Shown: positions 57,283 to 64,000 of the stretch, one piece after another
How positions within the stretch are numbered: the stretch's first letter is position 1
Layout of the letters: every line of letters begins with the position of its first letter
Source of the DNA: Flavobacterium sp. DG2-3
GTDB lineage: Bacteria > Bacteroidota > Bacteroidia > Flavobacteriales > Flavobacteriaceae
DNA length: 64,000 nt
Assembly: GCF_030730925.1 (NCBI RefSeq)
Contig: NZ_JAVAMB010000013.1
Coordinates: 1-64,000, forward strand
Direction: 5' to 3'
Notes under the pieces: generated by a model
The model's input: only the letters and a program-made list of their open reading frames with translations
Databases searched by the model: none
What the model was told of the DNA's origin: nothing
Program-made: the position numbers and the translations under genes

Positions 57283-58296
57283 ATGGAAATCCAATCCAAT
57301 TTTTCTTTAAAAAAATATAATACTTTCGGCATTGAAGCCAATGCAAAACAATTCGTTGCCGTTCATTCTATTGCTGAACTAAAGACAGTTTTACAAGAAA
57401 ACAAAAACGAGAAAAAATTTATTTTGGGTGGTGGAAGCAATATGCTTTTAACCAAAGACATTGAGGCGCTGGTTATTCATATCGATTTAAAAGGTAAAAA
57501 AATCATAAAAGAAGACGACGATTTTGTTTGGGTCGAAAGTCAGGCGGGAGAAACTTGGCATGATTTTGTTCTTTGGACCATTGAAAATAATTTTGGAGGC
57601 TTAGAAAACATGTCGCTTATTCCTGGAAATGTTGGCACAACTCCAGTTCAGAACATCGGCGCTTACGGAACTGAGATTAAAGACACCTTTGTTTCTTGCG
57701 AAGCGATGAATATTGCCACTCAAGAAATGAAAACTTTCGATAATGCAGCATGTAATTTTGGCTACCGCGAAAGCATTTTCAAACACGAAGTAAAAGACCA
57801 ATATATTATTACTTCGGTCATTTTTAAACTAACCAAACGCAATCACAAAATCAATACTTCTTACGGAGATATTTTGGCAGAATTGGCTAAAAACAATATT
57901 ACAGAACCAACTTTAAAAGATGTCAGCAATGCTGTAATTGCCATTAGACAAAGTAAATTACCCGATCCGAAAGAATTAGGAAACAGCGGAAGCTTCTTCA
58001 AAAATCCGATTATAGCAAAATCTGATTTTGAGAAAATCCATCAAAAATTCCCAGAAATGAAGTTTTATGAAGTTTCTGAAACTGAAGTTAAAGTTCCTGC
58101 AGGCTGGCTAATTGAACAAGCTGGTTTTAAAGGAAAACGTTTTGGCGATGCTGGAGTTCATAAAAATCAAGCGTTAGTTTTGGTAAATTACGGAAACGCA
58201 ACAGGTCAAGAAATTTTGGCTGTTTCGAAAGAAGTGCAGAAAACGGTTTTTGAAAAATTTGGGATCCAAATTGAAGCGGAAGTGAATGTAATTTAA
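57283..58296 (+). CDS. murB: UDP-N-acetylenolpyruvoylglucosamine reductase
   Basis: 337 residues, type I length. FAD-binding ILGGGSNMLLTKDIEALVIHID (about 47-68) and SLIPGNVGTTPVQNIGAYGTEIKD (about 111-134), the NADPH/active Ser region GNSGSFFKNPII (about 232-243) with the catalytic Ser, and the C-terminal PAGWLIEQAGFKGKRFGDAGVHKNQALVLVNYG. It reduces UDP-GlcNAc-enolpyruvate to UDP-MurNAc for peptidoglycan. Single gene with a candidate box at 57250-57257. Confidence 0.97.
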   Translation: MEIQSNFSLKKYNTFGIEANAKQFVAVHSIAELKTVLQENKNEKKFILGGGSNMLLTKDIEALVIHIDLKGKKIIKEDDDFVWVESQAGETWHDFVLWTIENNFGGLENMSLIPGNVGTTPVQNIGAYGTEIKDTFVSCEAMNIATQEMKTFDNAACNFGYRESIFKHEVKDQYIITSVIFKLTKRNHKINTSYGDILAELAKNNITEPTLKDVSNAVIAIRQSKLPDPKELGNSGSFFKNPIIAKSDFEKIHQKFPEMKFYEVSETEVKVPAGWLIEQAGFKGKRFGDAGVHKNQALVLVNYGNATGQEILAVSKEVQKTVFEKFGIQIEAEVNVI

Positions 58297-58332
58297 AACA
58301 CGAATTTCACTAATTTTCACGAATTAACTTTT

Positions 58333-58406
58333 TTGTCAGGCTGAGCGGAGTCGAAGCCTAATGAAAAACATTTTTCTTGAAGACTCGGCATCGCTCAATG
58401 TGACAA
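58333..58406. repeat. Imperfect hairpin repeat with ttgtca...tgacaa ends
   Basis: ttgtcaggctgagcggagtc and gaagcc at the left face ggcatcgctcaatgtgacaa at the right with a spacer. The two arms share about two thirds of bases. I recall this as a common Flavobacterium repeat. An in-frame ATG (58361) of the following gene lies inside it and is rejected as start. Confidence 0.65.
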
Positions 58407-58426
58407 ATTGCATAAACAACAAGAAT

Positions 58427-59041
58427 ATGTACACTCCAGACTTATACAAAAACGAAAATCAGGAAGAAATTAGAGCTTTTTTGAAAGAAAATAGTTTTGG
58501 AATCTTGATAAATCAGACAAACGGGAAATTGACCGCTACACATATTCCGATAGAATTGGAATTGAATGCTGATGGAAAAGAAGTTCTGCAAGGACATATT
58601 TCAAAACTGAATCCGCAGGCTGAAGGTTTTAAAGAAAACGATCAGGTTTTGGCTGTTTTTACGGGTCCGCACAGTTATATTTCTTCTTCTTGGTACGATC
58701 ATGAAAATGTTCCAACGTGGAATTATATAGCCGTACATGTTTACGGAAAAATCAAGATCGTAGATTACGAAACTTCTGTAGAGCAACTGAAAAAGCTTGT
58801 AGATAAGTATGAAGTAAATTCTGCAAAACCAGTTCGTGTTGAAGATTTATCTCAAAAAACAATGCGTGAAGCGCGCGGAATCTTTGGTTTTGAAATTGAA
58901 ATTGAAGAAATTCAGGCAACCAAAAAACTTTCGCAAAACCGCGACGATCATAATTATACAAACATAATTTCGGAACTAGAAAAAACCGAAAACCCTCAGT
59001 CTATTGCTGTTGCAAAAGAAATGTCAAAATGCCGAAAGTAA
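58427..59041 (+). CDS. PaiB-like FMN-binding split barrel protein
   Basis: 204 residues from ATG 58427. MYTPDLYKNENQEEIRAFLKENSFGILI and HIPIELE, then GHISKLNPQAEGFKENDQVLAVFTGPHSYISSSWYDHENVPTWNYIAVHVYG (about 70-121), match the FMN-binding negative regulator family of PaiB (Bacillus). The WNY and PHSYISSSWY segments are diagnostic. Probably binds FMN or heme-like flavin; despite the name, DNA binding is not apparent. It may act in oxidative metabolism. Confidence 0.9.
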   Translation: MYTPDLYKNENQEEIRAFLKENSFGILINQTNGKLTATHIPIELELNADGKEVLQGHISKLNPQAEGFKENDQVLAVFTGPHSYISSSWYDHENVPTWNYIAVHVYGKIKIVDYETSVEQLKKLVDKYEVNSAKPVRVEDLSQKTMREARGIFGFEIEIEEIQATKKLSQNRDDHNYTNIISELEKTENPQSIAVAKEMSKCRK

Positions 59042-59055
59042 ATCGGTTTTGGCTA

Positions 59056-59085
59056 TTGAATTTAGCGAATTGATAAGTACATTTG
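59056..59085 (+). promoter_or_regulatory. Full promoter of the GT2-sigma operon
   Basis: TTG at 59056-59058, a 19-nt spacer, then TACATTTG at 59078-59085. This is the best complete match to the Bacteroidota promoter in the window. It lies 41 bp upstream of ATG 59126. Confidence 0.65.
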
Positions 59086-59125
59086 CAGTCGCAGAACGTG
59101 AAATTAATAGAACCTAATAAATCAG

Positions 59126-60232
59126 ATGCTTATATACATATTTTACTTTTTTATTGCTATTGTTGTAGTTCAACTTTTTTATTATCTCGGAATTTTTGGA
59201 AAATTTGCTTTTGCCAAACCGCAGCATGTAAAACCTAAAAATCTTCCTGTTTCTGTAATTGTATGCGCAAAAAATGAAGAAGAGAATGTTAAAAAATTCA
59301 TTCCGCTTTTGGCACAGCAAGATTACCCTGATTTTGAAATTGTTTTAATTGACGACGCTTCTAGCGATGAAACTCTTGAAGTTTTTGAAGAATTTGAAAA
59401 AGAATTTTCTAATATCCGTTTGGTAAAAGTGGAGAATAATGAAGCTTTTTGGGGAAATAAAAAATACGCTTTAACGCTTGGAATAAAAGCCGCAAAGAAA
59501 GATTATTTATTATTTACAGATGCTGACTGTTTTCCAAATTCGAAAGACTGGATTACATCGATGACTTCGCAATTTACTATGAACAAAACAATCGTTTTGG
59601 GCTATGGAGGTTACGAAAAAGTAGAGCGTTCATTTCTAAACAAAGTTATTCGCTTTGAAACTGTCCTTACTGCAATGCAATATTTTTCATGGGCAAAAAT
59701 GGGACTTCCATATATGGGAGTCGGCAGAAATCTTGCCTATAAAAAAGAAGAGTTTTTTAATGTAAACGGCTTTATTGATCACATTCAGATTCGCTCTGGC
59801 GATGACGATTTGTTTATTAATCAGGCTGCGAATAAAGAAAATACTACCATCTCTTATACACCAGAAAGTTTTACGTATTCAAAACCTAAAACAACTTACA
59901 AAGAATGGTTTACTCAGAAAAGAAGACACATTTCGACTGCAGAGCATTACAAGTTTTTTGACAAAATGCAGTTAGGATTATTCTTCCTTTCACAATTATT
60001 TTTCTTTTTATTAGTTATTATTTTATTAGCATTCCAATTTCAATGGATTGCGGTATTAGCCATTTTAGCAACACGCTATACTGTTGTATGGACAGTAATT
60101 GGATGTTCGGCAGGAAAATTAAAAGAAAAAGATATTAAAATTTGGTTTCCAGTTGTTGAGATAGCGCTTATATTAACGCAAATTAATATCTTTATAACTA
60201 ATATCTTTTCAAAACCGGTATATTGGAAATAA
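59126..60232 (+). CDS. Glycosyltransferase family 2 membrane protein
   Basis: 368 residues. An N-terminal membrane helix (LIYIFYFFIAIVVVQLFYYLG), GT-A domain with VSVIVCAKNEEENVKKFIPLLAQQDYPDFEIVLIDDASSDETLEVFEEF (about 41-90), the DxD-like TDADCF (about 132-137) and GDDDLFINQAA, the QKRRH motif at TQKRRHISTAEHYKFFD (about 265-281), and C-terminal membrane helices (about 288-312, 318-340). The family forms polysaccharide or glycolipid. The next gene overlaps its 3' end by 10 bp. Confidence 0.92.
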   Translation: MLIYIFYFFIAIVVVQLFYYLGIFGKFAFAKPQHVKPKNLPVSVIVCAKNEEENVKKFIPLLAQQDYPDFEIVLIDDASSDETLEVFEEFEKEFSNIRLVKVENNEAFWGNKKYALTLGIKAAKKDYLLFTDADCFPNSKDWITSMTSQFTMNKTIVLGYGGYEKVERSFLNKVIRFETVLTAMQYFSWAKMGLPYMGVGRNLAYKKEEFFNVNGFIDHIQIRSGDDDLFINQAANKENTTISYTPESFTYSKPKTTYKEWFTQKRRHISTAEHYKFFDKMQLGLFFLSQLFFFLLVIILLAFQFQWIAVLAILATRYTVVWTVIGCSAGKLKEKDIKIWFPVVEIALILTQINIFITNIFSKPVYWK

Positions 60233-60774
60233 ATTCTAAAATAGAAAAAGCAAAAAAAGGCGATCAGATCGCCTTTACTTTTTTATTAGATCATTATTGG
60301 AATGAGGTGTATGCTTTTATGCTCAAACGTACCGAAAATGAAACCACGGCAGAAGATATTACCATTGAAACTTTCTCTAAAGCTTTTGACAAAATAGCCT
60401 CTTATAATCCAGAATTTCAGTTTAATACCTGGCTCATAGCGATTGCAAAAAATGTCTATATTGATTTACTTCGAAAAAAGAAAACCAATCTTTTTATAGA
60501 AATCACAGACAACGAAGACCAGCAGGCATACAACATTGCTGACCCTACTCCATCTGCAGAAGATGCTTTAATTAAAGAACAGAATCTTTCTCGTCTGCTC
60601 TTATGCATCAAAGAACTCAAACCCCACTACCAAGAAGTAATTCAGCTTCGTTATTTTCAAGAAATGTCTTATCAGGAAATTGCGGCTAAGATTGATGAGC
60701 CTTTAAGCAGCGTTAAAGTAAAGCTTTTACGTGCTAAAAAATTATTGGCAGAAATTATCGAACGTAACAGATAA
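60223..60774 (+). CDS. ECF-type RNA polymerase sigma factor
   Basis: 183 residues from a TTG start at 60223 that lies inside the 3' end of the glycosyltransferase gene; no downstream ATG retains the full domain. Region 2 has AFTFLLDHYWNEVYAFMLKRTENETTAEDITIETFSKAFDKI with the -10 contact FNTWLIAIAKNVYIDLLRKKK. Region 4 has HYQEVIQLRYFQEMSYQEIAAKIDEPLSSVKVKLLRAKKLLAEI, typical for sigma-70 ECF. No anti-sigma gene is adjacent; its stimulus is unknown. Confidence 0.9.
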   Translation: MEINSKIEKAKKGDQIAFTFLLDHYWNEVYAFMLKRTENETTAEDITIETFSKAFDKIASYNPEFQFNTWLIAIAKNVYIDLLRKKKTNLFIEITDNEDQQAYNIADPTPSAEDALIKEQNLSRLLLCIKELKPHYQEVIQLRYFQEMSYQEIAAKIDEPLSSVKVKLLRAKKLLAEIIERNR

Positions 60775-60931
60775 TTTATTATCTTTAAATAAAGAATAAA
60801 TTATTATCACTTTTATTCTTAAAATAAATAGATTTCCACAACACTAAAACTACAACTTTTACGTTGTTAGCTCAAACCTAAACCTTTTCTGCGTATGATT
60901 TAAAGTTACTTAACCTTAAAACCCAAAAATT

Positions 60932-61762
60932 ATGTCTAAATTAAGTATTTATGAAAACAAGTGGACCGATCTTGTTTTCGAGAACAAAAACAAAGAGTAC
61001 GGCGCATACCAATTACGTCAAGAGAATTCTAAAAATTCTGTAACAGCTCTCTTTATGGGTTTATTGTTATTAACAGCTATAGGAAGTGCATCTGCACTTA
61101 TTAGCAAATTTAATTCGTCAGTAATTGAACCTGAGCCAGAGCCAATGATTTACGAACCGCCAACGATTGTAAACATTGACCCTACTGTTGTGCCACCGCC
61201 ACCAGCGCCACCAGCACCGGTAGTAGAACAAACTGCCGCAAGTCAAACAGATGCAGTTCAATTAACGAATCCTGTAGTAACTAGAACACAAGATGCGGTT
61301 CAAGAAATTGCACCAAATGTTGACAATGGTCCAGTTGTAGAAAACACCACTGGAACAGGAACGGCAACCAATACTTTGCCTACAACTGGAGGCGGAGGAG
61401 GAAATGGAGACACTGCTTCGGTTGCACCACCAACTAACGATCCTGTTTCTGTTGCAGTTTTGGATAAACTTCCAGAATTTCCAGGCGGAATTGCTCAGTT
61501 TTACAAATATGTGGGAAACAATTTCCGCAGACCAGAGCTTGATGCAGAAAAAACATTAAGAGTGTATGTTTCGTTTGTAGTTGAAAAAGATGGATCGCTT
61601 ACTGACATTATGGTTAAAAATGATCCTGGTTTCGGAATGGGAAAAGAAGCTGTTAGAGTTTTAAAATCATTAAAAACAAAATGGACTCCTGGAATTCTTA
61701 ACGGACAAGCTGTAAGAACAGCATACAATCTTCCGATTACAATTAAAACAGAGGTTGAATAA
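60932..61762 (+). CDS. Energy transducer TonB
   Basis: 276 residues. Cytosolic start SIYENKWTDLVFENKNKEYGAYQLRQE is the typical Bacteroidota TonB opening; a membrane anchor follows (about 36-57, ALFMGLLLLTAIGSASALI). Pro-rich periplasmic stem PPPPAPPAPVV (about 88-98) and a Gly-rich stretch lead to the C-terminal domain (about 178-272) with FPGGIAQFYKYVGNNFRRPEL and VYVSFVVEKDGSLTDIMVKN. It delivers proton-motive-force energy to outer-membrane receptors such as the SusC and the cassette receptor here. No ExbBD in the window. A terminator follows. Confidence 0.93.
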   Translation: MSKLSIYENKWTDLVFENKNKEYGAYQLRQENSKNSVTALFMGLLLLTAIGSASALISKFNSSVIEPEPEPMIYEPPTIVNIDPTVVPPPPAPPAPVVEQTAASQTDAVQLTNPVVTRTQDAVQEIAPNVDNGPVVENTTGTGTATNTLPTTGGGGGNGDTASVAPPTNDPVSVAVLDKLPEFPGGIAQFYKYVGNNFRRPELDAEKTLRVYVSFVVEKDGSLTDIMVKNDPGFGMGKEAVRVLKSLKTKWTPGILNGQAVRTAYNLPITIKTEVE

Positions 61763-61785
61763 AAAATAGATATTTTGAAAAGTGA

Positions 61786-61816
61786 AAAAGCAGAACTTTA
61801 GGTTCTGCTTTTTTGT
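61786..61816 (+). terminator. Terminator of tonB
   Basis: aaaagcagaac/gttctgctttt, 5-nt loop, then T-run. Confidence 0.9.
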
Positions 61817-61892
61817 TTATTTTTAATTCAAAAATCTACTACATTTACTACTTCAAAAACGGATTTTATTTTAACGAATTAAAAACAAAATA

Positions 61893-62273
61893 ATGGGAAT
61901 ATTTTCAGCTATTCTTGGCAATGCAGGTTCTGTAAGTCAGGAAGATTTAATTAAAAAATACGGACAGCTTTTGACAGCAAATGAAGAAATCGAAATGGGT
62001 TTTAAACTTATTCGCGATACTTTCATTTTTACTAACAAAAGATTAATCTTAGTTGATGTGCAAGGAATTACAGGAAGCAAAACAGAATACAAATCTATTG
62101 CCTACAAAAACATTACAAGATTCAGTGTAGAAACTGCTGGAACTTTCGATCTGGATGCTGAATTAAAAATCTGGATTTCTAGCGAACAACAGCCAAGCAT
62201 TGTAAAACAATTCAACAAATCGGTTAATGTTTATGAAGTGCAAAAGATTCTTGCCTTTCATGTTTTAGGATAA
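61893..62273 (+). CDS. PH domain-containing small protein
   Basis: 126 residues, no signal. GFKLIRDTFIFTNKRLILVDVQGITGSKTEYKSIAYKNITRFSVETAG (about 37-84) is the bacterial PH (bPH) domain, a small barrel with the pattern DxxxFTNKRLIxxDxQG. DLDAELKIWISSE and the final helix complete it. bPH proteins bind ligands or lipids with unknown role. Ends at a terminator shared with the M48 gene. Confidence 0.9.
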   Translation: MGIFSAILGNAGSVSQEDLIKKYGQLLTANEEIEMGFKLIRDTFIFTNKRLILVDVQGITGSKTEYKSIAYKNITRFSVETAGTFDLDAELKIWISSEQQPSIVKQFNKSVNVYEVQKILAFHVLG

Positions 62274-62279
62274 AAAAAC

Positions 62280-62311
62280 AACCCCGTCAAATCATAAAAT
62301 CTGACGGGGTT
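62280..62311. terminator. Bidirectional terminator between PH and M48 genes
   Basis: aaccccgtca/tgacggggtt stem with 12-nt loop; A-rich on the left and T-rich on the right. Confidence 0.8.
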
Positions 62312-62332
62312 TATAATTTTAAGAAACAACTT

Positions 62333-63202
62333 TTATTTCTTTTTTGTTGTTGTTTTCTTTGTAGTTGTAGCTTTTTTAGTTGTAGTTACAGGAACAGTAT
62401 TTACAATTTTCTGCTGCACATACGGTTTATACAAACCATCTTTTTCTGCTCTTTTTTTCGCATCATCTGCCCTTTTCTTAGAATCAGGGTGAGAACTCAT
62501 CATTTGGTCAATAAATGAAGCTTCAGATCCTTCGCTCATTTTGGCTAAAATTCTAAAAGCAGATTCTTCAGCATTCACATCATAGCCGTTTTTCTTCATG
62601 AAATTGTAAGCAAACAAATCGGCTTCCGATTCTTGTTTACGGCTATATTTACTGTCAATAATTGCGCTTCCGATTTTTCCAAGCTGGCTGTCTGTAACTG
62701 TTGCCACAGTCGCCGATTGAGAAGCTACTCCGTCCATTAAAGCTTCTTTCTGGTAAGCCGCACGAATAGCGTCTCTAGAATCGTTATTGGCTACGTGTCC
62801 AATCTCGTGACCGATTACAGCAATTAATTCGTTATCATCCATGATATCCATTAATCCAGAATATACTCGAACGCTTCCATCTGCTGTTGCAAAAGCATTT
62901 ACTTCTTTCAATTTATACACTTTATAATTTAAAGTAAATCCGTCTCCAGATGCATGTTTCCCAAAAACACGGTTTAATCGTATTGCATAACCATCAGTCG
63001 GTCCTGCAATTTCGTGCTCTGCATCTAATTTATCAACCGCTTCTTTAGATAGTTTTGCCGCATCGGCATTACTAAAAGTAAAACCGCTAACCCCCTTCTG
63101 AACTGCTCCAATTGCTTTATCTCCAAAATTAATTTGTGCATTTGTTTTGGTAGAACCAAAAACTGCCAATAAAACTCCTAATACAATAAATTTCTTTTTC
63201 AT
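62333..63202 (-). CDS. M48 family metallopeptidase (secreted)
   Basis: 289 residues from ATG 63202; a longer frame to 63352 is rejected as it lacks a signal peptide and crosses the promoter. Signal peptide about 1-23 (ending TNAQ). Zinc site VIGHEIGHVANNDSRDAI with HExxH at about 130-134, third ligand Glu in KQESEADLFAYNFMKKNGYD. C-terminal Lys/Thr-rich tail (KKATTTKKTTTKKK). Similar to BepA/YcaL-like zinc proteases that control outer-membrane proteins. Substrate unknown. Confidence 0.92.
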   Translation of the reverse strand: MKKKFIVLGVLLAVFGSTKTNAQINFGDKAIGAVQKGVSGFTFSNADAAKLSKEAVDKLDAEHEIAGPTDGYAIRLNRVFGKHASGDGFTLNYKVYKLKEVNAFATADGSVRVYSGLMDIMDDNELIAVIGHEIGHVANNDSRDAIRAAYQKEALMDGVASQSATVATVTDSQLGKIGSAIIDSKYSRKQESEADLFAYNFMKKNGYDVNAEESAFRILAKMSEGSEASFIDQMMSSHPDSKKRADDAKKRAEKDGLYKPYVQQKIVNTVPVTTTKKATTTKKTTTKKK

Positions 63203-63225
63203 TTTTACTTTTATTAATTTAATAA

Positions 63226-63233
63226 CAAATATA
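63226..63233 (-). promoter_or_regulatory. Candidate -7 box of the M48 peptidase gene
   Basis: TATATTTG on the minus strand, 24 bp before ATG 63202. It excludes the longer upstream start. Confidence 0.5.
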
Positions 63234-63504
63234 CTACAAAAACATCTTCTTATATCTATGAGAAATCTAGTTTTTTTAACATTTAAAGGTATAAATTTTA
63301 AAGTACTAAAACACAACCCGTTGCTATAATTATGCTCAAAATAAATATTCACAAAAAGAAAAACACTTATACAGCAACAAATAATGATTTTAACACAAAC
63401 ATTTAACTGTTTTATTACACATAATTAAAGCGCACATCTACTCATTTTTAGCATCTAATTGCTAAATTAAACCTTAAACAAATCTTCAAATAAACAACAT
63501 TCCG

Positions 63505-63512
63505 TATCTTTG
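63505..63512 (+). promoter_or_regulatory. Candidate -7 box of lipA
   Basis: TATCTTTG fits TAnnTTTG, 19 bp before ATG 63531. Confidence 0.5.
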
Positions 63513-63530
63513 TACTTTGAACATTGATAT

Positions 63531-64000
63531 ATGGAAACAGTCGCTGAAAATATACCTGCCACAAAACCAAAGTGGTTAAAAGTAAAATTACCTATCGGAC
63601 AAAAATATACTGAACTTAGAGGTTTAGTTGATAAATATAGTTTAAATACCATTTGTACCTCTGGAAGCTGCCCAAATATGGGAGAGTGCTGGGGTGAAGG
63701 AACAGCGACTTTTATGATTTTAGGAAACGTTTGTACCCGTTCTTGCGGTTTCTGCGGTGTTAAAACCGGAAGACCAGAAACGGTAGATTGGGACGAACCT
63801 GAAAAAGTAGCTCGTTCTATTAAAATCATGAATATCAAACATGCTGTTATTACAAGTGTTGACAGAGACGATATTAAAGACGGTGGCTCTATTATTTGGA
63901 TGGAAACCGTGAGAGCTATTAGAAGAATGAATCCTCAAACTACTCTAGAAACTTTGATCCCAGACTTTCAAGGAATTGAAAGAAATTTAGATCGTATTGT
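63531..64000 (+). CDS. lipA: Lipoyl synthase, N-terminal part (runs off the window)
   Basis: 156 codons before the window ends. The N-terminal cluster CTSGSCPNMGEC (Cys43, 48 and 54) binds the auxiliary iron-sulfur cluster used as sulfur donor; CTRSCGFC is the radical SAM CX3CX2C (about 69-76). PKWLKVKLPIGQKYTELRGLVDKYSLNTI and VITSVDRDDIKDGGS match LipA closely. It inserts two sulfurs into octanoyl groups on lipoyl domains. The ORF is open at the window end, so a full-length gene of about 290 residues is expected. Confidence 0.97.
   Translation, partial: METVAENIPATKPKWLKVKLPIGQKYTELRGLVDKYSLNTICTSGSCPNMGECWGEGTATFMILGNVCTRSCGFCGVKTGRPETVDWDEPEKVARSIKIMNIKHAVITSVDRDDIKDGGSIIWMETVRAIRRMNPQTTLETLIPDFQGIERNLDRI

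Larger units (their letters stand above)
63203..63530. other. Divergent promoter region, no gene
   Basis: AT-rich spacer of 328 bp between M48 and lipA genes. It holds TATATTTG (minus strand, 63226-63233) and TATCTTTG (plus strand, 63505-63512), with no repeats or terminators. Confidence 0.6.

Noticed and set aside
63203..63352. 50-residue N-terminal extension of the M48 peptidase
   Set aside because: It would place a TATATTTG box inside the gene and hide a clean signal peptide starting at 63202.
63467..63838. 123-codon frame on the minus strand
   Set aside because: It is antisense to the clearly coding lipA start with its Cys motifs.

Overview
This window reads as chromosomal DNA of a Flavobacterium-like member of the Bacteroidota. 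It is AT-rich. It carries SusC/SusD transporters, a hybrid two-component sensor with a C-terminal AraC domain, a PspC/head-GIN operon, TonB proteins and a DUF5684-LepB fusion, and its promoters match the Bacteroidota form TTG-N19-TAnnTTTG. About 57 protein genes and one tRNA are supported. Gene positions are direct readings; functions rest on recognised motifs and family knowledge, since no search was run.

Layout. (1) 1-8.2 kb: repeat-rich DNA, a hybrid two-component sensor (HTCS), a nucleosidase, a caspase-like pseudoenzyme paired with an AraC regulator, a small conserved protein and a Qnr-like pentapeptide protein. (2) 8.2-15.5 kb: a SusC-SusD-beta-helix lipoprotein operon without enzymes, with LacI-type operator palindromes at its promoter. 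(3) 15.5-17.6 kb: a divergent MFS/AraC pair sharing a palindromic control region. (4) 17.7-26.1 kb: a copper-handling island with two Cys-rich secreted proteins, a DUF3347 protein, an HMA-AraC fusion regulator, a CopA ATPase and a multicopper oxidase that appears fused to a CopB-like barrel. It is interrupted by a YoeB-type toxin-antitoxin pair and two families of palindromic repeats. (5) 26.2-34 kb: a DUF4442 protein, a DUF4870 protein, a PadR/PspC/DUF2807 operon, trxB, a di-heme peroxidase and tRNA-Pro. (6) 34.2-42.6 kb: a secreted beta-helix protein, an RlpA-like protein, then parA-parB-DUF5683-dapB-lepB-wbqC. (7) 42.5-47.1 kb: a very AT-rich accessory cassette. (8) 47.3-64 kb: housekeeping genes (an endo/exonuclease, two rhomboids, mutL, ribH, a TPR protein, recF, two glycosyltransferases, murB, a PaiB-like protein, an ECF sigma factor, tonB, an M48 peptidase, lipA).

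The best candidate for an undescribed system is the cassette at 42.5-47.1 kb. One strand encodes a MauE/DoxX-type redox membrane protein with a CGCGG motif, an N-terminally anchored unrecognised protein, three tandem paralogous secreted peptides of 58-59 residues, and a TonB-dependent receptor. All three peptides share the core CX6CGxTxxGxxIxG. Two of the peptides are too short for routine ORF calling. An intrinsic terminator lies between the peptides and the receptor, suggesting the peptides are made in excess. I infer a disulfide-peptide system in which the MauE-like protein acts on the Cys pair and the receptor moves the product or a ligand across the outer membrane. Only the gene content, motifs and arrangement are seen directly.

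Intergenic DNA is rich in hairpin repeats of several families, often starting at or within a few bases of stop codons. They probably serve as 3' ends or as passive mobile palindromes.
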